From positions 108,827 through 171,451 of the forward strand of contig JAPLDX010000056.1 of the NCBI GenBank assembly GCA_026391215.1: a stretch of 62,625 nt of DNA, read 5' to 3'. Each line of letters opens with the position of its first letter. Positions within the stretch are counted from its first letter, which is position 1. This document shows, piece after piece, positions 36,588 to 44,402 of this stretch. Origin of the DNA: Bacteroidia bacterium (GTDB lineage: Bacteria; Bacteroidota; Bacteroidia; Bacteroidales; VadinHA17). The notes beneath the pieces are model-generated. The model saw only the letters and a program-made list of their open reading frames with translations, made no database searches and was not told where the DNA came from. The position numbers were made by a program, and so were the translations under genes.

Positions 36588-37406
36588 ATGATTTCATTCC
36601 CGAAAGCTAAGATAAACCTGGGACTAAGGATCCTGGAAAAGCGTCCTGATAATTTTCATGATATTGAAACTGTCTTTTATCCTGTCGCTTTATCTGATGC
36701 TCTCGAATTTGTTGCATTACCCGGAAAAGTCAATGAGGATGAACTGGTCATTACCGGTATTAACATCCGGACACGTCCTGAAAAAAACCTGGTTATCAGG
36801 GCGATACGAAGACTAAGAACAATTTATCCTGTTCCTCAACTCAAAATACATCTGCACAAAGCAATACCAACGGGTGCAGGACTCGGAGGCGGATCTTCGG
36901 ATGCAGCATGCATTCTGAAAAGCATAAACAAATGTTTCAGGTTTTCAATGACGGACATTGAACTGTTGAATATTGCACTGGAACTTGGAAGTGATTGTCC
37001 GTTCTTTCTGGATCCTGTTCCTTCAGTAGGTACAGGTCGCGGCGAAATATTAAAACATATCTCTCCGGTTCTGGAGGGATATCATATTGTACTCCTTAAT
37101 CCGGGCTTCCTTATAAGTACAAAGGAAGCATATCACAACTGTCGTCCGGAGAAGAGGGACATAAGTCTCGAGCAGCTGATTGGCAGTCCGGTTTCTGCCT
37201 GGAAAAAATCGATAATCAATGATTTTGAGGATTTTGTTTTCAAGGTCTATCCGCTGGTCGGCGAACTTAAAAAAGCCCTGTACAAATCAGGAGCCATTTT
37301 CAGTTCAATGACAGGAAGCGGATCAAGTGTATATGGGATCTATGAGGGGAAGCCGAAGATCACGGACAGGTTGAAAAAGTATCTTATCTATGAAGGGATC
37401 CTATGA
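36588..37406 (+). CDS. ispE: 4-diphosphocytidyl-2-C-methyl-D-erythritol kinase IspE
   Basis: GHMP kinase of the MEP isoprenoid pathway; it phosphorylates the 2-hydroxyl of CDP-methylerythritol. Within 272 residues are the N-terminal FPKAKINLGLRIL, the ATP-binding PTGAGLGGGSSDAA near residue 92, and the C-terminal FSSMTGSGSSVYGIY. Length and start fit the family. The MEP product DMAPP is also the substrate of MiaA at the left of the window. It converges on the biotin-carrier gene with a two-base gap. Confidence 0.95.
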   Translation: MISFPKAKINLGLRILEKRPDNFHDIETVFYPVALSDALEFVALPGKVNEDELVITGINIRTRPEKNLVIRAIRRLRTIYPVPQLKIHLHKAIPTGAGLGGGSSDAACILKSINKCFRFSMTDIELLNIALELGSDCPFFLDPVPSVGTGRGEILKHISPVLEGYHIVLLNPGFLISTKEAYHNCRPEKRDISLEQLIGSPVSAWKKSIINDFEDFVFKVYPLVGELKKALYKSGAIFSSMTGSGSSVYGIYEGKPKITDRLKKYLIYEGIL

Positions 37407-37408
37407 TC

Positions 37409-37726
37409 TTATTCCATCTCGAGCAGAACCATTCCTTTTGATACTTTATCTCCCTTACTCACCAGTATTTTTTTCACTTTACCGTCCACTTTGCATTTCA
37501 GATGATTCTGCATCTTCATTGCATCAAGTATCATAAGGTCATCACCCTTCCTGACTGACTGATCCGGTTTTACAAGGATATCCAGGACAGTTCCCGGAAT
37601 AAAGCTCAGTATCAGATGCGGATCGGCTGGCTTATAAGGCTGCCTATTCCTGAATTTACTGCTTAGCCTTGTTTTATATAAGCCTGTTAGTAAGTTAAGG
37701 ATCTCCATATTTTCAAACTGCTTCAT
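37409..37726 (-). CDS. Biotin carboxyl carrier protein (small, single-domain)
   Basis: A 105-residue biotinyl domain protein. The biotin-accepting Lys71 is in DAMKM (the usual motif is EAMKM), with the second half KVKKILVSKGDKVSKG typical of the hammerhead fold. The N-terminal 30 residues are a short non-conserved linker. It lies 33 bases downstream of the carboxyltransferase gene and is presumably its biotin carrier. No biotin carboxylase or membrane decarboxylase subunit is adjacent, so the complex (propionyl-CoA carboxylase or methylmalonyl-CoA decarboxylase) is unresolved. Confidence 0.88.
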   Translation of the reverse strand: MKQFENMEILNLLTGLYKTRLSSKFRNRQPYKPADPHLILSFIPGTVLDILVKPDQSVRKGDDLMILDAMKMQNHLKCKVDGKVKKILVSKGDKVSKGMVLLEME

Positions 37727-37759
37727 GCTGATTATTATAATGTTCCTCTCTTCTGAAAA

Positions 37760-39304
37760 TCAAAATGGAGGGAGTCCGTGTTTCTTGGCAGGCATCTGAA
37801 TTAGTTTATTTTCAGATATTGTCAGTGAATGCAACAGGAATTTCCTCGTCTCAGTCGGTTCTATAACTGCATCGACATATCCGCGGGAAGCTGCAACATA
37901 AGGATTTGCAAATTTCTCCTTATACTCTTCAACTTTTTGTTTCCTTGTGCCATCCGGATCATCAGATGACATAATCTCCTTCCTGAAGATAATGTTTGCA
38001 GCGCCTTCCGGGCCCATAACTGCTATCTCTGCTGCAGGCCATGCAAATACAAAGTCAGCCCTGAGATGGCGTGAAGACATTGCAATATATCCTCCGCCGT
38101 AAGCCTTCCTCAGAATAACTGTTATTTTCGGGACAGTTGCTTCGCTGTATGCATAAAGAACCTTTGCGCCATGCCGAATTACTCCTGCATGCTCCTGATC
38201 AACACCGGGCATGTATCCCGGGAGATCAACAAGAGTTACAATAGGAATGTTAAAGGCATCACAATAACGTATGAACCTGGCTGCCTTATCTGAAGAATCA
38301 ACATCAAGAACTCCTGCCATTTCAAGCGGCTGATTTGCAACAAATCCGGTTGTTTTCCCATTCATCCTGCCAAAGCCTATCACTATATTCCTGGCATAAT
38401 GTTCCATTATCTCAAAGAAATCCGAATTATCGACAACAGCACAGATAACATCCTTCACATCATACGGTAAAGTTGGATCATCAGGAACAATCTTTTCAAT
38501 ATCGAATTCAGGTCTTGGTTCTCCAGGATCAAACGCCCTCGCTTTTCTTTCGTTATTCCATGGAATGAAAGTTATAAGTTTCTTGATTTGCTCAAAACAC
38601 TCATCCTCGGTCATGGCAAAGAAATGTGCATTACCGGTTATTTCACTATGAATCCGTGCCCCGCCCAGGTCTTCCATCGATATTTCTTCGCCGAGAACTG
38701 TTTTTATCACTTCCGGCCCTGTGATGAACATCTTCGATATATTGTCGACAACGAAAACAAAATCGGTGAGGGCAGGTGAATAGACTGCTCCGCCTGCACA
38801 GGGACCAAGTATTACCGATATCTGCGGGATCACACCGCTGGAAATAGTGTTTCGGAAAAAGATCTCGCCATAGCCGGCCAGTGAATTGACTCCCTCCTGT
38901 ATCCTGGCTCCGCCCGAGTCGTTAATGCCGATAAGCGGCATTCTCATTTTCAGGGCATGATCCATGATTTTTGTAATTTTCCTTGAATGCATTAATCCCA
39001 GTGATCCGCCTGCAACAGTGAAATCCTGTGCAAAGATTGCCACCGGAGCGCCGTAAATAGTCCCTGAACCAATAATTACACCATCGCTGGCAAGTATTTT
39101 CTTATCCATATCAAAATCCCGGGCGTCATGCTCTACAAAAAGATCATATTCATTGAAAGAATCCTCATCGAGAAGAGCCATGATACGCTCACGCGCAGTT
39201 CTCTTCCCCATAGCTTTCTGCTTTTCAATAGCCTGTTCTCCCCCTCCAAGCAAAAGCTTTTCCCTCTTATCGTGCAATTCTTTAATTTTTTTATTAAGTG
39301 CCAT
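37760..39304 (-). CDS. Acyl-CoA carboxyltransferase subunit (propionyl-CoA carboxylase beta / MmdA)
   Basis: A 514-residue carboxyltransferase of the crotonase-like AccD family. Oxyanion-hole glycines are in LIGINDSGGARIQEGV and ILGPCAGGAVYSPALTDF, and again in LVDLPGYMPGVDQEH and YGGGYIAMSSRHL. It transfers CO2 between biotin and a short acyl-CoA; the closest families are propionyl-CoA carboxylase beta and methylmalonyl-CoA decarboxylase alpha. With MeaB at 18-19 kb it suggests a methylmalonyl-CoA route between succinate and propionate. The physical partner is the biotin carrier just downstream. Confidence 0.92.
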   Translation of the reverse strand: MALNKKIKELHDKREKLLLGGGEQAIEKQKAMGKRTARERIMALLDEDSFNEYDLFVEHDARDFDMDKKILASDGVIIGSGTIYGAPVAIFAQDFTVAGGSLGLMHSRKITKIMDHALKMRMPLIGINDSGGARIQEGVNSLAGYGEIFFRNTISSGVIPQISVILGPCAGGAVYSPALTDFVFVVDNISKMFITGPEVIKTVLGEEISMEDLGGARIHSEITGNAHFFAMTEDECFEQIKKLITFIPWNNERKARAFDPGEPRPEFDIEKIVPDDPTLPYDVKDVICAVVDNSDFFEIMEHYARNIVIGFGRMNGKTTGFVANQPLEMAGVLDVDSSDKAARFIRYCDAFNIPIVTLVDLPGYMPGVDQEHAGVIRHGAKVLYAYSEATVPKITVILRKAYGGGYIAMSSRHLRADFVFAWPAAEIAVMGPEGAANIIFRKEIMSSDDPDGTRKQKVEEYKEKFANPYVAASRGYVDAVIEPTETRKFLLHSLTISENKLIQMPAKKHGLPPF

Positions 39305-39381
39305 ATAATGATGGTTTTATAATTATTTCCTGTCTGACAGGTCAGGGGTACAAGTTTAAATAAAATGTGTGATTAAAAAAA

Positions 39382-40479
39382 CTATTTCGGAGCCAATTTA
39401 TAGAGTACCAGTGCAATGACAATATATATAAGATTGGGTATCCACATTGCCAGCATTGGGTCAAGGTTCCCCTTGATAGAAAACTGAGATGCAAACTGCA
39501 GGAATAGTATATATGAGAAACTAAGTGCAAGACCTATTCCGATACTCATGCCTATTCCTCCCCTGATCCTTTTTGAGGAAAGAGACACTCCTATCAACGT
39601 AAGAATAAAAACAGCAAAGGGGTGTGCATACCGCCGGTGCTTTTCAATAAGGAAAACTTTAAGCTCATCTGATCCCTGAAGCTTAAGCAGATCAATATAA
39701 TCATTCAGCTCACTGAATGTCATTGTGCCTGTAAATCCCGGATCTCGTGAAAAATCACTCGGACTTATGGTGAGGGTTGTATCCACCTTTATTCCCCTGG
39801 TCACAACTTCTTCATTACCATCTATTTCTCTTAAAATATAATTGGCAGCTATCCATTTTGAAGATACAGAATCCCATAGTACAGATGGAGAAGAGAGCTT
39901 GGAAACAAGCTTCCCGTTTTCATTGAACTTCTCTATTGTGAAATTGCGACCCCGTAAATATATCGGGCTGTATGATTCCATATAGACATAGATGTTTTTA
40001 TACACCTGCCTGTGAATATTCTCAACATTTACTTTCCTCCATTGGGGACGGTAATATTTATCTTCAAAATCCATTCTTTCCAGGGTTGTCTGGGGAATCA
40101 CAAAATTGGTGAGATAGAATATAAATACTGCAATTACCAGCGACGACAGGAAATATGGCCACATCATCCTCCTGAAGCTCATCCCGCTGTTCAGGATGGC
40201 AATGATCTCCGTATTGACTGCCATTCGTGAAGTGAAAAAGATCACTGCAATAAAAACAAAAAGAGGGGCAAACAGAGTGGCAAAATATGGAATGAAATTG
40301 AAATAATAGTCGAATATAACAGCTTTCCATGGTGCCGATTTTTCCATGAAGTTGTCGATCTTCTCCGCAAGGTCAAATACAACGGCAATGGTCATGATCA
40401 GGACAAGACAGAAGAAGAAAGTACCCAGGAATTTTCTGATGATATACCTGTCGATTATTTTCAGCCTCAGAGAATTCAT
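39382..40479 (-). CDS. LptF/LptG-family permease
   Basis: Inner-membrane component of the lipopolysaccharide export ABC transporter LptBFG. The ATG at 40479 forms an ATGA overlap with the tgt stop and gives 365 residues starting MNSLRLKIIDRYIIRKFLG; the longer in-frame start inside tgt is rejected. Three membrane segments lie at the N terminus and three at the C terminus, bracketing a periplasmic jellyroll (about 125-265), as in YjgP/YjgQ proteins. F or G cannot be decided. Coupling to tgt is likely through the overlap. Confidence 0.9.
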   Translation of the reverse strand: MNSLRLKIIDRYIIRKFLGTFFFCLVLIMTIAVVFDLAEKIDNFMEKSAPWKAVIFDYYFNFIPYFATLFAPLFVFIAVIFFTSRMAVNTEIIAILNSGMSFRRMMWPYFLSSLVIAVFIFYLTNFVIPQTTLERMDFEDKYYRPQWRKVNVENIHRQVYKNIYVYMESYSPIYLRGRNFTIEKFNENGKLVSKLSSPSVLWDSVSSKWIAANYILREIDGNEEVVTRGIKVDTTLTISPSDFSRDPGFTGTMTFSELNDYIDLLKLQGSDELKVFLIEKHRRYAHPFAVFILTLIGVSLSSKRIRGGIGMSIGIGLALSFSYILFLQFASQFSIKGNLDPMLAMWIPNLIYIVIALVLYKLAPK

Positions 40480-41603
40480 AAGCGTTCTGAAAGTATTCTT
40501 ATCATTGACTCTTTCCATATTTTGAAATTCCCTTTTACTATTTGTTCCCTGGCTTCTCTGACCAGACTCATATAAAACGCAAGATTATGAATACTTGATA
40601 TCTCTGATCCCAGTATTTCTCCCGAAATAATAAGATGTCTCAGGTAGGCTTTGGAATATTTCAGACTTACCGTTGAAGGACCTGCGGGATCAATCGGACT
40701 GAAATCATTGCTCCACCTGTTATTCTTTATGTTTATTATCCCCTGTGATGTAAACAGCATCCCATTGCGGCCATTGCGCGTGGGCATGACACAGTCAAAC
40801 ATATCAACTCCCCTGTCAATTGCTTCCAGGATATTGACAGGGGTTCCGACACCCATAAGATATCTCGGCTTATCCTCAGGCAGGATACCATTGACAATTT
40901 CTATTGTTCTGTACATCTCTTCGGCAGGTTCTCCAACGGATAATCCGCCTATTGCATTTCCAGCCATTCCTGCTTTGGCTGCTTTCTCAGCCGAAATCTT
41001 TCTCAGGTCATCAAATATCCCTCCCTGTACTATCGGGAAAAGGAACTGTTCATAATCCCATAAAGGATCTGTGTTTCTGAACTGTTCCACTGCCCTCTCC
41101 AGCCAGTGATGTGTAAGTGCAACGGACTTTTTAGCATATTCATAATCGCATGGGAACGGAGCGCATTCATCAAGCACCATCATTATGTCGGAGCCTATAA
41201 TCCTCTGAATATCAATTGTATTTTCCGGAGTAAAAGTATGTTCTGATCCATCAATATGCGATTTAAAGACCGCCCCCTTGTCAATAAGCTTCCTGTTGCC
41301 GGCAAGGGAAAAAACCTGGTAACCCCCGCTGTCAGTGAGAATTGGCAGCTCCCATGACATGAACTTATGAAGCCCTCCTGCAGCCTTGATTATGGAGGTT
41401 CCCGGACGAAGATAAAGGTGATATGTGTTGGCCAGGATGATCTTTGCCTTTATATCCTCCTTAAGATCACGCTGGAGTATGCCCTTGACAGTTCCTCCTG
41501 TGCCTACCGGCATGAATATCGGAGTTGGAATGTCCCCGTGGTGAGTCGATAAAAAGCCTGCTCTTGCTTTTGTTTCCTTGTCCCTGCTCTCTATCCTGAA
41601 CAT
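40476..41603 (-). CDS. tgt: tRNA-guanine transglycosylase (Tgt)
   Basis: Exchanges guanine 34 for preQ1 in tRNAs for Asp, Asn, His and Tyr. The 375-residue protein shows the catalytic LTDSGGYQVFSL and substrate-binding IVQGGIFDDLR and GGLSVGEP. The second catalytic Asp is in DMFDCVMPTRNGRNG. Odd point: the CxCxxC zinc ligands expected just before SKAYLRHL are absent (the region reads PAGPSTVSLKYSKAY), while the later His in SSIHNLAFY remains. I recall this loss as common in Bacteroidota Tgt, but have not checked it. The downstream lptF/G overlaps by four bases. Confidence 0.95.
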   Translation of the reverse strand: MFRIESRDKETKARAGFLSTHHGDIPTPIFMPVGTGGTVKGILQRDLKEDIKAKIILANTYHLYLRPGTSIIKAAGGLHKFMSWELPILTDSGGYQVFSLAGNRKLIDKGAVFKSHIDGSEHTFTPENTIDIQRIIGSDIMMVLDECAPFPCDYEYAKKSVALTHHWLERAVEQFRNTDPLWDYEQFLFPIVQGGIFDDLRKISAEKAAKAGMAGNAIGGLSVGEPAEEMYRTIEIVNGILPEDKPRYLMGVGTPVNILEAIDRGVDMFDCVMPTRNGRNGMLFTSQGIINIKNNRWSNDFSPIDPAGPSTVSLKYSKAYLRHLIISGEILGSEISSIHNLAFYMSLVREAREQIVKGNFKIWKESMIRILSERL

Positions 41604-41627
41604 AATACCGGGTTATTTCTGGCAGCA

Positions 41628-41635
41628 CAAATGTA
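41628..41635 (-). promoter_or_regulatory. -7 box TACATTTG upstream of tgt
   Basis: The minus strand reads TACATTTG, matching TAnnTTTG, 24 bases before the tgt start. No -33 TTTG at normal spacing. Confidence 0.45.
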
Positions 41636-41726
41636 ATTCATCCGTTCGGGCTGTGGAAATTATCATCATTTTTTTTCACCATTCCGATTATCTTAATTAA
41701 TATTGCGGCGGTATTACGAAAGTCAG

Positions 41727-42857
41727 ATGATGTTCCGTGACAATCCGTTTTTATTGATAGTTTTCATACTATTAGCTCTATCCGCTGCGATACAGCTTTT
41801 CTATTACCTGTACTTTTATCTTGCTGTAATTCTCTATAAACACGCTAACCCGGCAACTGACAGGAAGCCTGTCTCAGTAATCATCTGTGCAAGGAATGAA
41901 TCAGCTAACCTTGAAAAATTTCTGCCTGCAGTGCTTGAACAGGATTATCCTGAATATGAAGTAATAGTTGTTAACGACTGTTCTGAAGATGATTCTTATG
42001 ATGTGCTCGGGAAATATCTTCAGCAATATCCGCATTTAAAGATATCCAATGTTAATAAGGATCCAAAATTTACTCACAATAAGAAGTTTGCCCAATTCAT
42101 CGGTATTAAGGCAGCCACAAATGATATGCTCCTTTTTACGGATGCGGATTGCAAGCCTGTGTCTGACAGATGGATCGAAGGAATGGCATCTCATTTTGAC
42201 GGTAAGACTGATTTTGTTCTCGGTTACGGCGGATATCTTACAGGGAAAGGATTTTTAAATAGATATATAAGGTACGACACTCTGGCTATCGCTATGCAAT
42301 ATCTCGGGATGGCTATCCGTGGAATCCCTTATATGGGTGTCGGACGTAACCTGGCGTACAGGCGCTCTTTGTTTTTTGACAAGAAGGGATTCGGATCCCA
42401 CAATCGTGTAATTTCAGGAGATGATGATCTTTTTGTCAACTCAAATGCCGGCAAGAGCAATACAAGTGTTGAATTCAGGGGAAGTACGCATACAAGATCA
42501 ATTCCGACTTCCTCATTTGCAGACTGGATGAAACAGAAGAAAAGACACTTGAGTACAGCTCCCTATTACAAACTGTCAGACAAGGTTCTTCTAATCACTG
42601 AACCCTTTACCCGTGTACTTTTTTATGCTTCATTTTTTGTACTGATATCTTACCTTTTTCTGTGGCAGTATGTATTGATAATCTTTGGCTTAAGACTTGT
42701 AACGCATATAACCGTGCTGGCGCTTGGACAGAAGAAGCTGAATGAACCGGGGCTTGCAGTATATTCATTATTTTTTGATATCTTTTCACCGGTAATAAAC
42801 GCAACTGTTTATTTAAGCAATATATTGACCAGATCGGGTAAGAACTTATGGAAATAA
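41727..42857 (+). CDS. Family 2 glycosyltransferase, membrane-bound
   Basis: An inner-membrane glycosyltransferase of about 376 residues. It has an N-terminal membrane segment, a GT-A domain with VSVIICARNESANLEKF and VIVVNDCSEDDS, and the metal-binding TDADCKP. A QKKRHLST motif similar to the Q/RxxRW of processive enzymes comes next, then two or three C-terminal membrane segments. Donor and acceptor are unknown. ATG 41727 is the first ATG; a TTG lies eight codons upstream. The downstream ECF sigma gene begins inside its last codons (10-base overlap). Confidence 0.87.
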   Translation: MMFRDNPFLLIVFILLALSAAIQLFYYLYFYLAVILYKHANPATDRKPVSVIICARNESANLEKFLPAVLEQDYPEYEVIVVNDCSEDDSYDVLGKYLQQYPHLKISNVNKDPKFTHNKKFAQFIGIKAATNDMLLFTDADCKPVSDRWIEGMASHFDGKTDFVLGYGGYLTGKGFLNRYIRYDTLAIAMQYLGMAIRGIPYMGVGRNLAYRRSLFFDKKGFGSHNRVISGDDDLFVNSNAGKSNTSVEFRGSTHTRSIPTSSFADWMKQKKRHLSTAPYYKLSDKVLLITEPFTRVLFYASFFVLISYLFLWQYVLIIFGLRLVTHITVLALGQKKLNEPGLAVYSLFFDIFSPVINATVYLSNILTRSGKNLWK

Positions 42858-43444
42858 ACCAGGGTCTGTCGGACAAGGCAAAGAGTGATCTTTTGATGGT
42901 TGATGAGGCGAAAAAGGGCAATGAAAAAGCTTTCGCCGGCCTTATGAACCGGTACAGGGATTCCATTTACTATATGCTGCTCAAGATGGTAAACAACCCA
43001 TCCGATGCCGAAGACCTGACGATTGAGGCTTTCGGCAAAGCCTTCAGAAACATTGATTCATATACACCCCGCTATGCTTTTAGCACCTGGCTCTTCATGA
43101 TTGCAACCAATAATTGCATAGACTTTGTACGGAAAAAGCAATCTTCTCCTGTCCCATTCGACCAGGGAAATGAAGGTATGGATAACATCACAAGCAATAT
43201 TCAGTCCGATCTTCCTGATCCTGAAGAAACGCTAATCAATGACCAGAAAATTGCGATACTGAGGAAGATAGTCAATCAGTTAAAATCACCATACAAGGAA
43301 ATTATTGAACTTAGATATTACAAGGAATATTCCTATGAAGAGATCGCATCTGAACTCAATATGCCCATAGGAACTGTCAAAGCCCAGCTATACAGGGCAA
43401 AAACATTGTTATACAACATCTTCATAAAAACTGGCAACCGGTAA
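42848..43444 (+). CDS. ECF-type RNA polymerase sigma factor
   Basis: A 198-residue sigma-70 family protein. Region 2 has NPSDAEDLTIEAFGKAF and FSTWLFMIATNNCIDFVRKK. Region 4 has LKSPYKEIIELRYYKEYSY and the helix-turn-helix MPIGTVKAQLYRAK. No anti-sigma gene follows. Instead it is embedded in a coupled chain: its start lies in the glycosyltransferase gene and its TAATG junction begins rsmG. This suggests it is expressed as part of a housekeeping operon rather than by autoregulation. Confidence 0.92.
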   Translation: MEINQGLSDKAKSDLLMVDEAKKGNEKAFAGLMNRYRDSIYYMLLKMVNNPSDAEDLTIEAFGKAFRNIDSYTPRYAFSTWLFMIATNNCIDFVRKKQSSPVPFDQGNEGMDNITSNIQSDLPDPEETLINDQKIAILRKIVNQLKSPYKEIIELRYYKEYSYEEIASELNMPIGTVKAQLYRAKTLLYNIFIKTGNR

Positions 43445-44067
43445 TGACGGATAACATATTCCGATATTTCCCTTCATTTTCTGCTGTTCAGAAGGAAAAA
43501 ATATCCCTGCTAAAACCCATTTATGCAAAGTGGAACAGCATGATAAACCTGATCTCCAGAAAAGACATTGATAATTTCTTCATTCATCATGTGCTTCATT
43601 CACTTTCAATTGCAAAGGTCATCACTTTCATTCCAGGCACACGGATCCTTGATGTCGGCACAGGAGGAGGATTTCCTGGAATACCTCTTGCAATAATGTT
43701 TCCAGGATCTGAATTCACTCTCCTCGATTCTATAGCCAAAAAAATAAAAGTAGTCTCTGCAGTTGCTGAAGAGCTTAAGCTGGAAAATGTAAAAACAGTA
43801 AGAAAAAGAGCTGAGGAAGAAGAAGAAAAATACGACTTTATTATCGGAAGGGCAGTCACCAGCTTACCGCAGTTTGAAGGACTTGTCTCAAAAAATATCT
43901 TAAAATCAGGCTGCAATACATTAAGAAACGGGATTATATACCTGAAAGGAGGTGACCTGGATGAGGAGACTTCTATGTTCAGGGACAGGGTTACTATATG
44001 GAATATCGGAGTGTTTTTTGATGAACCTTTCTTTGAAACAAAAAAGATTGTCCATCTGTCTGTCTGA
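43444..44067 (+). CDS. rsmG: 16S rRNA (guanine527-N7)-methyltransferase RsmG
   Basis: SAM-dependent methylation of G527 in 16S rRNA; loss gives low-level streptomycin resistance in other bacteria. The 207-residue protein has WNSMINLISRKDIDNF and the SAM-binding ILDVGTGGGFPGIPLAI. LLDSIAKKIKVV and the motif IIGRAVTSLPQF follow, all GidB signatures. Its start shares one base with the stop of the sigma gene (TAATG). rpmH follows under its own -7 box. Confidence 0.95.
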   Translation: MTDNIFRYFPSFSAVQKEKISLLKPIYAKWNSMINLISRKDIDNFFIHHVLHSLSIAKVITFIPGTRILDVGTGGGFPGIPLAIMFPGSEFTLLDSIAKKIKVVSAVAEELKLENVKTVRKRAEEEEEKYDFIIGRAVTSLPQFEGLVSKNILKSGCNTLRNGIIYLKGGDLDEETSMFRDRVTIWNIGVFFDEPFFETKKIVHLSV

Positions 44068-44115
44068 TTATTCCGAAAAAAAAATCAAGCCCGGCTTTTA
44101 AATTAAAAAAAACGC

Positions 44116-44123
44116 TATATTTG
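44116..44123 (+). promoter_or_regulatory. -7 box TATATTTG upstream of rpmH
   Basis: A full match to TAnnTTTG, 43 bases before the rpmH ATG, with a TTTT about 17 bases upstream at the expected -33 region. Confidence 0.5.
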
Positions 44124-44166
44124 CGGTCTGAAATAAAAAGTGTACTTACATTAAATCAATACACAG

Positions 44167-44325
44167 ATGAAAAGGACATATCAGCCATCACGAAGGAAAA
44201 GGGCAAACAAGCATGGATTCAGGGAAAGAATGTCCACATCCAATGGAAGAAGGGTGCTTGCTTCACGCAGGGCAAAAGGGAGAAAGAAGCTTTCAGTAAC
44301 CCCCGAGCTCAAATTAAAAGGATAA
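44167..44325 (+). CDS. rpmH: 50S ribosomal protein L34
   Basis: A short gene read directly: 52 residues beginning [18 protein letters not shown] and continuing [19 protein letters not shown], the universal L34 signature, with a Bacteroidota-style C-terminal extension ending ELKLKG. The protein is part of the large ribosomal subunit. A longer open frame in another register covers the same bases but has no recognisable product. It sits after rsmG and has its own promoter box and a strong terminator; rnpA and yidC, its usual partners in many bacteria, are not adjacent. Confidence 0.97.
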   Translation: MKRTYQPSRRKRANKHGFRERMSTSNGRRVLASRRAKGRKKLSVTPELKLKG

Positions 44326-44348
44326 CACAAGTTTAAGATAGAAGTGCA

Positions 44349-44374
44349 AAGGTGCCATTCAAGGCACCTTTTTT
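44349..44374 (+). terminator. Rho-independent terminator of rpmH
   Basis: A perfect 8-bp stem AAGGTGCC (44349-44356) / GGCACCTT (44363-44370), loop ATTCAA, then a six-base T-run. It separates rpmH from mqnE. Confidence 0.85.
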
Positions 44375-44402
44375 GTTAATTTTACAGCAACCGGCAATCA
44401 GA

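Noticed and set aside
37409..37726. A truncated biotin carrier pseudogene
   Set aside because: The biotinyl domain is complete with an intact DAMKM site and a normal stop; single-domain carriers of this size exist.
44121..44336. A 71-residue open frame over the region after rsmG
   Set aside because: Another frame of the same bases (44167-44325) encodes a full L34 sequence; the longer frame has no recognisable product.
43444..44374. A replication origin near rsmG and rpmH
   Set aside because: No dnaA, mnmG or cluster of DnaA boxes is visible; the intergenic stretches are under 120 bases.
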